In this document: positions 45,402 through 54,460 of the stretch, piece after piece
How the letters are laid out: each line of letters starts with the position of its first letter
Numbering within the stretch: position 1 is the first letter of the stretch
Source: Brumimicrobium mesophilum
Lineage (GTDB): Bacteria; Bacteroidota; Bacteroidia; Flavobacteriales_D; Crocinitomicaceae
Direction: 5' to 3'
Assembly (NCBI RefSeq): GCF_003025005.1
Contig: NZ_PVSS01000016.1
Span: forward strand, 34,487 to 98,486
Length of the DNA stretch: 64,000 bases
Notes under the pieces: generated by a model
Told to the model about the DNA's origin: nothing
Databases searched by the model: none
What the model saw: the letters and a program-made list of their open reading frames with translations, nothing else
Position numbers and translations under genes: made by a program

Positions 45402-46203
45402 CTTCTAATGAAATTTTATTGTTTTCTTCAGCTAATTTTGCGGCTTCTTCTCTTTGAATTATTTCTCTTGCTAAGTTTAAGTAATTCACAGCTCCCTTAC
45501 TCGTAGCATCGTGCATAATGATTGTAGAACCATGCGACGGTGCTTCGGCAAGATTTGTATTTCTATGAATTACAGTATCAAAAATCAAGTCTTGGAAATG
45601 TGTTTTTAATTCTTCAACAACATGATTTGCTAAACGTAATCTAGAATCGTAAAGTGTAATTAAAATCCCTTCAATATCTAAATCTGTGTTTAAACGACCT
45701 TGAATAATTTTAATTGTATTTAATAATTTTCCTAATCCCTCTAAAGAATAGTACTCCGATTGTACGGGTACCAAAACTGCATTAGCTGCAGTTAATGCAT
45801 TTACAGTAATCAATCCTAGAGATGGTGAACAGTCAATTAGGATATAATCATATCTGTCTTTTACTTTTTCCAGCACCTTGCGCATTAAATACTCTCGATT
45901 AGGCATGTTGATCATTTCCAATTCTGCACCTACCAAATCGATATGTGAAGGCAGTACATCAAGATTCGGATTTTCTGTTGATAAAATTACTTCTGAAGGG
46001 TGAACATCATTGATCAGACAATCATAAATATTACGTGTTTGTCTAGGGTCGAATCCAACTCCTGATGTTGCATTGGCTTGAGGATCTGCATCTACAATTA
46101 GAGTTTTATATTCAAGAACTCCAAAGCTGCCTCCTAAATTGACAGCAGTCGTTGTTTTACCAACTCCTCCTTTTTGATTTGCAATTGCAATTATCTTTGC
46201 CAT
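45391..46203 (-). CDS. parA: Chromosome-partitioning ATPase ParA
   Basis: A 270-residue Soj/ParA ATPase. The deviant Walker A is KGGVGKTTTAVN at 10-21, Walker A' is VDADPQANATSG and the Walker B region is YDYILIDCSPSLG. It drives movement of ParB-parS complexes over the nucleoid. It is the first gene of the six-gene minus-strand run. No match to a classical 16-bp parS site was noticed nearby. Confidence 0.96.
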   Translation of the reverse strand: MAKIIAIANQKGGVGKTTTAVNLGGSFGVLEYKTLIVDADPQANATSGVGFDPRQTRNIYDCLINDVHPSEVILSTENPNLDVLPSHIDLVGAELEMINMPNREYLMRKVLEKVKDRYDYILIDCSPSLGLITVNALTAANAVLVPVQSEYYSLEGLGKLLNTIKIIQGRLNTDLDIEGILITLYDSRLRLANHVVEELKTHFQDLIFDTVIHRNTNLAEAPSHGSTIIMHDATSKGAVNYLNLAREIIQREEAAKLAEENNKISLEDEL

Positions 46204-46631
46204 GTTATTTATTGTTTTCTAAAGTAAAATTCAAATGAGTGAACAAGATACGGTTTTAAAAATTATCCGTAGGCTTATTTTTTCAAAATAATAGTAACAG
46301 AAAATTGTTTGAAATTATCTGTTTATAATTAATGACTTTCAAATCAACGGATGAGAAGCCGCATAATCTAATTTCATGTTTTAAGTACACTTTTATTGAT
46401 TTATAAAATGCTCTCTATTCATGAAATTAGCATGTTGAAAATACAAATATTTGGCTTTTATTTCTTTATTGCAACATTATTTCTAACTTGTTAATAACTT
46501 TGCTGAAATAGATTAATTATTCAATGATTAACCAAATTGGTTTTCTGACTTTTTAGTTAATTGATGACACAATAAATATTGAAAAATCACTGAAAACAGC
46601 TCTTTTATTTAAACGTACTAATTCTTTTTAT
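46204..46631. other. 428-base divergent gap between parA and the dipeptidase gene
   Basis: No ORF or RNA is seen. A TAnnTTTG match (TAACTTTG) at 46495-46502 could be the -7 element of the plus-strand gene, giving a leader of about 120 bases. A 13-base palindrome-like site (AACCAAATTGGTT, 46530-46542) lies just after it and could be an operator. No clear parA promoter or parS site was found. Confidence 0.4.
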
Positions 46632-47429
46632 ATGATTAAAAAACTTTCTCCATTATTACTAGTTTTCTTTTTATTTGCTTGCAAAGCTGAAAATTCTGCA
46701 GAACAACTGAGTGAAAGCTCCAATTCAGAATCCAATGATATTTGGATTGATAAAGAAAATATGGCTGACACTTCTGACTTAAAGGCTACCATTGAAAATG
46801 TAACAATTGTGAAGAGTGATCTTGAAAAACGAATGATTAAAGCCGGTTTGGTTGATATTCAATCTGTTGATTCTTCTTTGAAGGTTGATGTGAAATATGC
46901 AACTACGGACAATTTCATGGACAAGGTACTCTATGATGGATATGATAAAGTTTATCTTCAACCTATAGTGGCTGAAAGACTTTCAAAAGCTCAAAAAGCC
47001 TTGCAAAAAATTGATTCAACATTGACTTTGCTTGTGTTTGATGGAACAAGACCAAGATCTGTTCAGCAAGAAATGTGGGATGCTTTAGATTCTATTCCTT
47101 TTAATGATCGGGTGAAATTTGTGAGTAATCCTGTGAATGGAAGCATTCATAATTACGGCTGTGCTGTTGATTTGACTATTATTAATAAATACTCTGGTGG
47201 TTGGTTAGATATGGGCGCAGAATATGATGACTTACGAAAAATAGCATATCCAAGACACGAGGCAAAATTTTTAGCTTCTGGAGAATTGACACAATTGCAA
47301 GTAGACAATAGAAAATTGTTGAGAAAAGTAATGAGAGCTGGAGGTTTTTGGGTAATTGAAACCGAATGGTGGCATTTTAATGCTTTTTCTAGAACGAAAG
47401 CAAATGAAATGTTTGAGATTGTAGAATAA
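46632..47429 (+). CDS. D-alanyl-D-alanine dipeptidase-like lipoprotein (VanX/DdpX, M15D)
   Basis: A 265-residue protein with a lipoprotein signal: the lipobox LFAC gives C17. The M15D zinc motifs are SIHNYGCAVDLT (His and Asp) and ETEWWHF (Glu and His). VanX-type enzymes split D-Ala-D-Ala. Being a lipoprotein, this one should act in the periplasm on cell-wall-derived dipeptide, more like a recycling enzyme (DdpX) than the cytoplasmic vancomycin-resistance VanX. It stands alone between parA and rnz. Confidence 0.88.
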   Translation: MIKKLSPLLLVFFLFACKAENSAEQLSESSNSESNDIWIDKENMADTSDLKATIENVTIVKSDLEKRMIKAGLVDIQSVDSSLKVDVKYATTDNFMDKVLYDGYDKVYLQPIVAERLSKAQKALQKIDSTLTLLVFDGTRPRSVQQEMWDALDSIPFNDRVKFVSNPVNGSIHNYGCAVDLTIINKYSGGWLDMGAEYDDLRKIAYPRHEAKFLASGELTQLQVDNRKLLRKVMRAGGFWVIETEWWHFNAFSRTKANEMFEIVE

Positions 47430-47569
47430 TGTTCAGCAAGTAATGAATAGTGAGTATTTAGTAATGAGGTGCTCCAATTCTAATAGTAAAATTGGAGAAA
47501 ATATTATTCATTTCAGTAAATTTATTTCGAAGCCTCACTTATTGCTCGAAACTCAATACTGTTTTTCTA

Positions 47570-48481
47570 CTAAACATTAAACAACTCTCCGTCTTCTGGT
47601 ATAAAAACCCGTTTAAAAATACTTTCAGCTTCTTCCTTATGTTTTTCCATTAATTTATAACGTGCAGAAAAATGGCCTAAAATTAACCTTTTAGAATTCG
47701 ATTTTAGTGCTATTGTGGCCGCTTGTTTTGCAGTAGAATGAAAAGTTGAACTTGCGCGTTCGCTTTCTTTATCTATAAATGTTGCTTCGTGATATAATAA
47801 ATCTACATCCAGTAAGGAGTCAACTATTGGAGGATGGTAAGCTGTGTCGGAACAAAAAGCATAAGATTTGGAAGGTTTTGGAGCGAAAGTTACGTCGTCG
47901 GATTTTACTATTTTCCCATCGTTGTCTTGAATGTCTTCTCCTGAAATTAATTTTTGAATATAGGATATACTCACTCCTGTTTTATCAAAGGCCTCCTTAT
48001 CTAAACCTCGTTTTCCTGGTTTTTCATTAATGCGATAACCTTGTGTTTGAATGCGGTGGCTTAAAGGAAAAGTAAGGATTTCCAAACACTTATCTTCGAA
48101 AACCAAACCACTGGTTTCAGGTTGAACTTCTCTAAAATCAATAGGAAATCCGCTATATAAACCTGATAATTTGAATTGACTTAATAAGAATTCTTTAATG
48201 CCTACTGGTCCCACAATTGTGATAGATTCTTTTCTTCCCAATAGTTGCATTGTGCTAATTAAACCAGGCAAACCGAAAACATGGTCACCATGAAGATGAG
48301 AAATTAGAATAACTTGAATATTTTGAAATTTAATTTTGAATTTACGCATCTGAATCTGCGTTCCTTCTCCACAATCAATTAATATTGAACGCTGCTGACA
48401 ACTAACGTATTGTGCTGTTGTACCCCTTTTTAAAGTCGGGACTGCTGCACCTGTTCCAAGAATTGTGACAGTAAAACTCAT
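47570..48481 (-). CDS. rnz: Ribonuclease Z
   Basis: A 303-residue metallo-beta-lactamase-fold tRNA 3'-endonuclease. It has ILGTGAAVPT at the start, the zinc motif SHLHGDHVFGLPG, the flexible-arm region with PGKRGLDK, YCFCSDTAYHP-like AFCSDTAYHP, LYHEATF and the final HFSARY. It trims tRNA precursors that lack encoded CCA, which suits the tRNA-His in this window. The STAS gene lies four bases upstream. Confidence 0.94.
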   Translation of the reverse strand: MSFTVTILGTGAAVPTLKRGTTAQYVSCQQRSILIDCGEGTQIQMRKFKIKFQNIQVILISHLHGDHVFGLPGLISTMQLLGRKESITIVGPVGIKEFLLSQFKLSGLYSGFPIDFREVQPETSGLVFEDKCLEILTFPLSHRIQTQGYRINEKPGKRGLDKEAFDKTGVSISYIQKLISGEDIQDNDGKIVKSDDVTFAPKPSKSYAFCSDTAYHPPIVDSLLDVDLLYHEATFIDKESERASSTFHSTAKQAATIALKSNSKRLILGHFSARYKLMEKHKEEAESIFKRVFIPEDGELFNV

Positions 48482-48485
48482 TAAA

Positions 48486-48824
48486 TTATAAAATCTCTTT
48501 TTCTGCTTGATCTAGATTTTCTGTAATGCTAAGCACTCTATGGAGTTGTGCAATTTCGATCATTTTTTTTACGTTTGACTGTAGGCCCGTCAAAATAAAT
48601 TTCCCATTGGAATTTTTACACAAGCGATTTGCAGATAATAGCGCGCTTAGTCCAGAAGAATCACAATAAGATGAATCTTTAAGGTCTATGATTATATTGC
48701 TAACATTTGCTTTATTAATTGTAAGAATTATGGATTTTAATTCAGAAGCATTTGATAAGTTGAGTTTGTCAACTGCTGAAGAAATAATACTGTAATCTGA
48801 TTTATTTATAACTTTAAAGTTCAT
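48486..48824 (-). CDS. STAS-domain protein (anti-sigma-factor antagonist-like)
   Basis: A 112-residue single STAS domain. The phosphorylatable serine is in the DSSYCDSSGLSALLSA loop, as in SpoIIAA/RsbV. Such proteins bind anti-sigma factors or other partners in a phosphorylation-dependent way; no partner kinase is in the window. It is encoded between pyrB and rnz on the same strand. Confidence 0.88.
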   Translation of the reverse strand: MNFKVINKSDYSIISSAVDKLNLSNASELKSIILTINKANVSNIIIDLKDSSYCDSSGLSALLSANRLCKNSNGKFILTGLQSNVKKMIEIAQLHRVLSITENLDQAEKEIL

Positions 48825-48858
48825 TCTAGATTCGTTTTATCAAAAGTAACAAAATTTA

Positions 48859-49788
48859 TCAACGTTCAATCTTTGAAGCAAGTAAGTAAATTACAGCCAT
48901 TCTGATTGCAACACCGTTTTCAACCTGATTTAAAATAATAGATTGCTTGCTATCGGCAACATCGCTTGTGATTTCGACTCCTCTATTAATAGGACCTGGA
49001 TGCATCACAACTATTTCTTTTGAAAGGCTGTTCAATAATTTTTTATCTAAACCGTAGAGCATTGTATATTCTCTCAAGGATGGAAAGTATTGAATGTCTT
49101 GACGTTCTAATTGTATGCGTAGCATGTTTGCAACATCACACCATTCCAAGGCTTTTCGTAGGTTGTGCTCTACTTTTACTCCTAATTCATGAATGAATTT
49201 GGGAATTAGTGTTGTTGGGCCGCAGACCATAACTTCTGCACCTTGTTTTTGTAAGGCATAAATATTCGAAAGAGCAACACGAGAATGTAAAATATCACCA
49301 ACAATAACGACTTTCTTTCCTTTAACTTCTCCAAGTTTTTCTCTGATAGAGTAGGAGTCTAGTAAAGCTTGTGTTGGATGTTCATGAGTTCCATCTCCCG
49401 CATTTATTACTTTAGCATTTACACGCTCTGCTAAGAATTTCGCTGCTCCTGGGTTCGGGTGACGCATTACCACCATATCCACTTTCATTGATAGAATATT
49501 GTTTACTGTGTCTACCAATGTTTCCCCTTTTGTAACCGAGCTGCTTGAGGCACTAAAATTCACAACGTCAGCACTCAATCTTTTTTCAGCTAATTCAAAA
49601 GAGAGTTTTGTTCTGGTTGAATTTTCAAAAAATACATTCGCTATTGTCGTGTCACGCAATGAAGGAACTTTCTTTATTGGTCGATTGATTACTTCCTTAA
49701 ATCGGTCAGCAGTTTGAAAAATTATTTCAATATCTCTAGCTGTAAGATCTTCAATTCCAATTAGATGTTCAACACTTAAATTATCCAT
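48859..49788 (-). CDS. pyrB: Aspartate carbamoyltransferase catalytic chain
   Basis: A 309-residue PyrB catalysing the first committed step of pyrimidine synthesis. The carbamoyl-phosphate site is FFENSTRTKLSFE, with SSSSVTKGET for the 80s loop, MRHPNPGA, HPTQALLDSY and MHPGPINRGVE. Its ATG overlaps the stop region of pyrR by eight bases. No regulatory chain (PyrI) is nearby. Confidence 0.96.
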   Translation of the reverse strand: MDNLSVEHLIGIEDLTARDIEIIFQTADRFKEVINRPIKKVPSLRDTTIANVFFENSTRTKLSFELAEKRLSADVVNFSASSSSVTKGETLVDTVNNILSMKVDMVVMRHPNPGAAKFLAERVNAKVINAGDGTHEHPTQALLDSYSIREKLGEVKGKKVVIVGDILHSRVALSNIYALQKQGAEVMVCGPTTLIPKFIHELGVKVEHNLRKALEWCDVANMLRIQLERQDIQYFPSLREYTMLYGLDKKLLNSLSKEIVVMHPGPINRGVEITSDVADSKQSIILNQVENGVAIRMAVIYLLASKIER

Positions 49789-50329
49789 TATTCTCTTTGG
49801 TATATAATATCACTTTATCTTCTCCTTCTATTTCATTCCATTCAACAGAAACTCGTTCAGAAATTAGTGAATCAACAGTTTTTCCAATATAATCAGCTTG
49901 AATTGGTAGATGACGCTTAAATCTTCGATCTACAAAAGTGAGTAGTTCAACATTATTTGGCCTACCATATGCCAACATTGCATCTAATCCTGCACGAATT
50001 GTTCTTCCAGTGTATAAAACATCATCAATTAAAACGATTTTTTTATTTTCTAAAGAGAAGTCAATATTGGTGACACTAGGAATAAGTGGTGTCTCACGTC
50101 TTCTAAAATCATCACGGTGAAATGTAATGTCTAAACTCCCACATTGTATTTCTTTGTCTAGTATCTCTTCAATTAATTTCTTTAATCTATTGAGAACGCT
50201 AATACCTCTTGGTTGTAATCCAATTAATACTGTATTAGAAAAATCATCATGATTTTCAATGAGTTGTCGACAGAGCCTTTGAAGGGTGAAATTAAATTGC
50301 TTTGCGTTGAGAATTACTTGCGTTTCCAT
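49781..50329 (-). CDS. pyrR: Bifunctional pyr operon regulator/uracil phosphoribosyltransferase PyrR
   Basis: A 182-residue PyrR from the ATG at 50327-50329; the frame extends three codons to a TTG, which I reject as less likely. The PRPP-binding loop is IVLIDDVLYTGRTIRAGLD, with LIGLQPRGISVLNRL and TFVDRRFKRHLP as further family marks. In Firmicutes PyrR binds pyr mRNA leader RNA; in this phylum the RNA role is not shown, but the gene is coupled to pyrB. Confidence 0.93.
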   Translation of the reverse strand: METQVILNAKQFNFTLQRLCRQLIENHDDFSNTVLIGLQPRGISVLNRLKKLIEEILDKEIQCGSLDITFHRDDFRRRETPLIPSVTNIDFSLENKKIVLIDDVLYTGRTIRAGLDAMLAYGRPNNVELLTFVDRRFKRHLPIQADYIGKTVDSLISERVSVEWNEIEGEDKVILYTKENNG

Positions 50330-50526
50330 CGAGAGCAAAGATAAAATTAAACTATTAATAATTGAAGGATTTTTTAAATAAAACTAGACCATGAGCTGCA
50401 GGCGCGAGGTAGCTTATTTTGATAAAAAAATATTCAGTGAATTTATTGAGGACATAGTTTTAATTTTTGCTTGAACTTTTAAAATCTCTCCCTGATCGCA
50501 TAAATTAGTATTTAGTTGAAAAAAAA

Positions 50527-51921
50527 CTATTTACCTGTACCCTTGAAAACTATAACGACTGTATATAGCAATATCTTTAAATCTAAGGCTATTGACATGT
50601 TTTTTAGGTAAAGTAGGTCATATTTCATACGTTGTAACATTTCATCAACGTTTTCCGCATATCCAAATTTTACTTGTCCCCAAGAGGTTATACCTGGTTT
50701 AACTTTGGTGAGTTGTAAAAATTGTGGTTCAACTTCTGCAATTTTATCAATAAAAAATTGACGTTCAGGTCGTGGACCAACCAAGGACATTTCACCGACA
50801 ATAACATTCCAGAATTGAGGGATTTCATCTAGTCGAACTTTTCTCATGAATTTTCCAATCTTGGTAATTCTGCTATCATTTGTAGATGAAAGTTGTGGTC
50901 CTGATTTTTCAGCATCAACAACCATCGTTCGGAATTTTATGATATTGAACGGAATTCCATTTTTTCCTATCCTTTCTTGAAGGAAAAATATAGGTCCTTT
51001 GGATGAACTTTTTACCATTACAGCCAATACAATATATACCGGGAGTAGGATCGTTATGGCTACAATTGATGCTGCGATATCTATTAATCTTTTGATCACA
51101 AATTGCCAAAAAGGCATGATCTCGTCATTCACTTCGATTAAAACAGCTCCAAAAATGTTTGTCATTTTCACACTTCCGCTCAACAAGTCATACATGTTGG
51201 CATTAATCTTGATTTTTATATCTCGGCCTTGAATTCTAGCAATTAAATTCTTTAACCTCTCTTGCTCTGAGGAATCTAAAGCAATGATTACCTCTTCAAC
51301 ATTGTGCTCATCAATAATTTTTTCAAGGTCGTCACTATGTCCTAAATGAGTTAAAAGATTAGAAATATCATTATCTATTCCATTGAGATTTATGAATCCA
51401 ATAAATTGATTACCTATACCTTTAGGAAGTCCTTCTACTTCCTTATAGATATCTACTGCTTTAGAGCTTCCTCCAATTAATAAAGTTCTAAAACCATCCT
51501 TCTTTTGACGAATTTGTTTTACAATGAAATAAGTTACAATTATTCTTGGAGTAAGCGTGGCAACGGAATGAAATGTAAATAGTGCTATTAAAAGATTGTA
51601 GTAAAATGTATGACTTGGAATTTCATCATCTAAAATAAGAAAGAAAAATATCGATAAAGTCCCAAGAACAAAAGCAATCATGGAAATGGAAAGTACTCTC
51701 ATAAAGTACATTCTTCTCATATTGTTATAGGTGCCTAGAAAAAAGTATAGACTTAACCAAAAAATGGGAATCATGATCATCCCTAAGAAAAATCGCTCAG
51801 AAGTTTCAAAAGGAACATTTTCGACATAAATCTTTCTATAAAAGAAGAAAATAGCCCAAGCAATTGAGGCTGTGATGAAGTCAATAGAAATGAAAAGTGA
51901 TTTCCAACGTTTTTGAATCAT
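50527..51921 (-). CDS. Long WcaJ-type undecaprenyl-phosphate sugar phosphotransferase
   Basis: A 464-residue phosphoglycosyl transferase of the polyprenyl group. It has four to five N-terminal membrane helices (residues 1-130), a Rossmann-like CoA-binding-type domain with FRTLLIGGSSKAVDIY, and the C-terminal catalytic part: KRLIDIAASIVAI helix, FLQERIGKNG, IIKFRTM, RLDEIPQFWNV with an intact Asp-Glu pair, and SLVGPRPER. It starts a lipid-linked glycan. It lies outside the main locus, 18 kb to the right, beside a lipoprotein and an oxidoreductase gene, and could serve another polysaccharide. Confidence 0.93.
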   Translation of the reverse strand: MIQKRWKSLFISIDFITASIAWAIFFFYRKIYVENVPFETSERFFLGMIMIPIFWLSLYFFLGTYNNMRRMYFMRVLSISMIAFVLGTLSIFFFLILDDEIPSHTFYYNLLIALFTFHSVATLTPRIIVTYFIVKQIRQKKDGFRTLLIGGSSKAVDIYKEVEGLPKGIGNQFIGFINLNGIDNDISNLLTHLGHSDDLEKIIDEHNVEEVIIALDSSEQERLKNLIARIQGRDIKIKINANMYDLLSGSVKMTNIFGAVLIEVNDEIMPFWQFVIKRLIDIAASIVAITILLPVYIVLAVMVKSSSKGPIFFLQERIGKNGIPFNIIKFRTMVVDAEKSGPQLSSTNDSRITKIGKFMRKVRLDEIPQFWNVIVGEMSLVGPRPERQFFIDKIAEVEPQFLQLTKVKPGITSWGQVKFGYAENVDEMLQRMKYDLLYLKNMSIALDLKILLYTVVIVFKGTGK

Positions 51922-51930
51922 ACTAAAAAA

Positions 51931-52794
51931 CTAAGGGTAAACAAGTTTAATATTGTCTATGTAAAAATAGGTTGAAGTTTCTCCTTCATCTAATACAATT
52001 TGAAACCCTGCTTCATTAATAGGTGTGGTTTGTCGGAAGGATATAATCTCTTTTAAATCAATATAAGCATGTTTCCAGAAGGCTTTATTAGGGTCTTGGG
52101 AAGTTAGGAGAATATAAGGGTCTGAATAGTAATTTCCATTTCCGTATGAAAGTACGCTTGTTAATAATGAATTACTATTCATATAGTCAAATTCTAAATA
52201 AACCTCAGTAGCTAGTTTAGGTAAAACAGTTTCAAATGTGGTGACAAATGAAATTGATGCAGCTGAATCTGTGAGCAGAACTTCACCATATTTATTACCC
52301 CATTGTAAAATAGAAGGATTGTCATTTCGACCTATTGTAGCTGTAGATTCAGTAGAAACTTCTAACTGCATACTTGGACTTTCAAAATCTTCGATTAAAA
52401 ATTTTATGGAATTGTAATATTGTGTTGGAAGATTTAAGGAAACAGTGTCATTCTTTATCAAATTTATAGTTCCATTATATGGCTCCATAAAAGGGTATCT
52501 TTTTTTTGTTTCACTAATTCCGTTGTTTATTATACCTGGTAGAATCACAAATTCATGATCTCCATCACCAATAATTGGAATTTTAGCAGGTAATTCAAAA
52601 ACACCCAAACTTTTTCCATCCATATTTACAAATACTTGGGATAAATCATGACTTAGTTCACCAGTGTTGTTTTGAGCATTTGGATTAGCGGTTAAAACCC
52701 ATTTATCAATTTTTAACCAAGAAGCATCGGTCGCTTCTTTTTTACAAGAAAATAGTATAATTGATATAAAAATGAATATAAATGTTTGCTTCAT
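51931..52794 (-). CDS. Lipoprotein of unknown function
   Basis: A 287-residue protein with a lipoprotein signal (lipobox region IILFSC, cysteine about residue 17). The mature part is beta-rich with DGKSLGVFELPAKIPII, a stretch of SIKFLIEDFESPSMQLEV, and a C-terminal half ending TSTYFYIDNIKLVY, which resembles carbohydrate-binding-like beta-sandwich ends. The family is not recognised. It lies between the long sugar phosphotransferase and a Gfo/Idh/MocA gene. Confidence 0.75.
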   Translation of the reverse strand: MKQTFIFIFISIILFSCKKEATDASWLKIDKWVLTANPNAQNNTGELSHDLSQVFVNMDGKSLGVFELPAKIPIIGDGDHEFVILPGIINNGISETKKRYPFMEPYNGTINLIKNDTVSLNLPTQYYNSIKFLIEDFESPSMQLEVSTESTATIGRNDNPSILQWGNKYGEVLLTDSAASISFVTTFETVLPKLATEVYLEFDYMNSNSLLTSVLSYGNGNYYSDPYILLTSQDPNKAFWKHAYIDLKEIISFRQTTPINEAGFQIVLDEGETSTYFYIDNIKLVYP

Positions 52795-52835
52795 TTAGAG
52801 TTGTTTTAAAAGGAAACGTTAAATTTTGACGTATA

Positions 52836-53828
52836 TTATTTATTAAGGATAGAACCATTCATTTTTAACTTATCTAGAATTTGTTCTGCCACATGTAAAG
52901 CAAGCATCCCATCTTCTAAAGAAACGATTGGTGTCGTATCATTTTTAATACATTCTGCAAAAGTACGAAGTTCTTCCTTAATTGCATTACTTGCCTCAAT
53001 TTCCGGTTTGTCAAAAATAATTTTCTTGGAAGGTTTCCCATTTCCCATTTCCATCACCATGTCATAAGGACCAGCTTCTCCATCTAATGTCTCCATTTGA
53101 ACAACTTCCATTTCCTTTTCTAAGAAGTCGACACTAATGTATGCGTCTTTTTGAAAGAATCGAGATTTTCGCATATTCTTTAAAGAAATTCGTGATGCCG
53201 TTAAATTAGCAACACATCCATTGTCAAATTCTATTCTGGCATTCGCAATGTCAGGAGTGTCAGATACCACAGCAACTCCAGATGCTGAAATTTTTCGAAC
53301 TGTGGAATTCACAACACTTAAAATAGCATCAATATCATGGATCATTAAATCCAGTATTACTGGAACATCCGTTCCACGTGGGTTAAATTGAGCTAAACGA
53401 TGAGTTTCGATAAACATAGGTTGATCAAAATAGGGGATGGCTGCCCTAAAAGCTGGATTAAATCTTTCAACATGACCCACTTGAACTTTCACGTTTGCTT
53501 CTTCAGCCAAAGCCAATAATGCACGAGCTTCATAAGTTGTTTGTGTTACAGGTTTTTCAACGAAAACATGAGTTGAACGTTTTATTGCCAATGAAGCTGT
53601 CTCAAAATGAGTAGTTGTAGGTGTAACAATATCGACACAATCTACTGCATCAATTAATGATTCAGCTGAAGTGAAAGCTTTGCAGTCAAATTCTTCACTC
53701 ACAACTTTGGCTTGTTCCGGATTATTATCGAAAATTCCAACCAATTCATAAACGTCCGAAAGTTCTTTTATTAAACGTAAGTGTATTTTTCCTAAATGAC
53801 CAGTACCAATCAATCCAATTTTTATCAT
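52836..53828 (-). CDS. Gfo/Idh/MocA family oxidoreductase
   Basis: A 330-residue NAD(P)-dependent enzyme. The Rossmann motif is IGLIGTGHLGKIHLRL (GxGxxG), followed by DIVTPTTTHFETA, VEKPVTQTTYEA and the HDIDAILSV region of the catalytic domain. Members oxidise or reduce sugars and nucleotide sugars. The lipoprotein gene and a phosphoglycosyl transferase follow, so a nucleotide-sugar role is possible. Alternatives include UDP-N-acetylglucosamine 3-dehydrogenase-like functions. Confidence 0.88.
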   Translation of the reverse strand: MIKIGLIGTGHLGKIHLRLIKELSDVYELVGIFDNNPEQAKVVSEEFDCKAFTSAESLIDAVDCVDIVTPTTTHFETASLAIKRSTHVFVEKPVTQTTYEARALLALAEEANVKVQVGHVERFNPAFRAAIPYFDQPMFIETHRLAQFNPRGTDVPVILDLMIHDIDAILSVVNSTVRKISASGVAVVSDTPDIANARIEFDNGCVANLTASRISLKNMRKSRFFQKDAYISVDFLEKEMEVVQMETLDGEAGPYDMVMEMGNGKPSKKIIFDKPEIEASNAIKEELRTFAECIKNDTTPIVSLEDGMLALHVAEQILDKLKMNGSILNK

Positions 53829-54135
53829 TAATCCATTTTTTTACAAATATAATGCATGCAAGCTAGGATTAATATTCTTTTAGAGGATGTTATTAACACG
53901 TTATTTACATTCATTGGAATTGTAAAAGTTGTCTATGTTAATATTTGTTATGCAATTATTTGATTTACAAATGGTTTGATGAGGTGTAAAAAAAAACTCA
54001 AAAAAAAATTAAATAAGTTGAATTGAATAACTTTAATTTCATTATATTTGCAACCGATTTGAACAACTGATCAGATTTTAAAAAAGAAATTCAGAATTTT
54101 ATTTTTATTATCAAGATAAGTATAAAGTTTTAAAT
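53829..54135. other. 307-base gap with divergent promoters
   Basis: This gap lies between the oxidoreductase start and tRNA-His. A minus-strand TATATTTG at 53844-53851 could serve the oxidoreductase with a very short leader. The tRNA promoter element is listed separately. The palindrome CTGATCAG is at 54068-54075. Nothing else is recognised. Confidence 0.45.
54043..54050 (+). promoter_or_regulatory. -7 promoter element for tRNA-His
   Basis: Reads TATATTTG, an exact match to TAnnTTTG. TTG triplets at 54018-54020 and 54023-54025 are at about the right distance for the -33 element. It points to the tRNA gene 86 bases on, and no other gene is between. Confidence 0.55.
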
Positions 54136-54210
54136 GGTGGTTGTAGCTCAGTTGGTTAGAGCATTGGTTTGTGGTACCAAGGGTCGTGGGTTCGAATCCC
54201 ATCTTCCACC
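54136..54210 (+). tRNA. tRNA-His (anticodon GTG)
   Basis: A full cloverleaf can be folded: D arm TAGCTCAGTTGGTTAGAGC, anticodon stem TTGGT/ACCAA with loop TTGTGGT (GTG anticodon), and T arm GTGGG/CCCAT with TTCGAAT loop. The extra G at 54136 and C at 54210 give the G-1:C73 pair that marks tRNA-His. CCA is not encoded. In the acceptor stem, positions 5-68 and 6-67 are T-T pairs. A terminator follows at once. Confidence 0.96.
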
Positions 54211-54211
54211 C

Positions 54212-54246
54212 AAAAAGCTAGTCTAGAAATAGACTAGCTTTTTTTG
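54212..54246 (+). terminator. Intrinsic terminator after tRNA-His
   Basis: A near-perfect stem of AAAAGCTAGTCTA with its complement around a GAAA loop (54226-54229), ending in a run of seven or more T. It begins two bases after the tRNA, so the tRNA forms its own transcription unit. Confidence 0.92.
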
Positions 54247-54460
54247 TTTATAACGTTTTTGCACATGTTTATATGAAATTCAACTATTCGCAAATAGAGT
54301 TTTAATGGATGATTTCAATTAACTTAATAATTTTATAAATTTTCTTGGATATTATTAAAGAATATTTGTAATATTGTAGCATCGCAACTCTGCGGGAATC
54401 TCAAAAGAACATATAACAACCTTTATAGTTATCTCTTATATTATTATTTCATACAATTAA

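Noticed and set aside
44502..46631. parS or replication origin near parA-parB
   Set aside because: No 16-bp palindrome like the classical parS was noticed by eye, and no dnaA, dnaN or DnaA-box cluster is nearby.
46632..47429. Vancomycin-resistance gene vanX
   Set aside because: The protein is an exported lipoprotein and no vanH or vanA-type genes are nearby. A periplasmic dipeptidase for wall recycling is more likely.
47472..47497. 8-bp inverted repeat CTCCAATT/AATTGGAG in the convergent gap after the dipeptidase gene
   Set aside because: No T-run on either side and the stem is AT-rich; not convincing as a terminator.
49781..50338. TTG start three codons upstream of the chosen pyrR start
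   Set aside because: The ATG at 50327-50329 is close by and gives the normal PyrR length.
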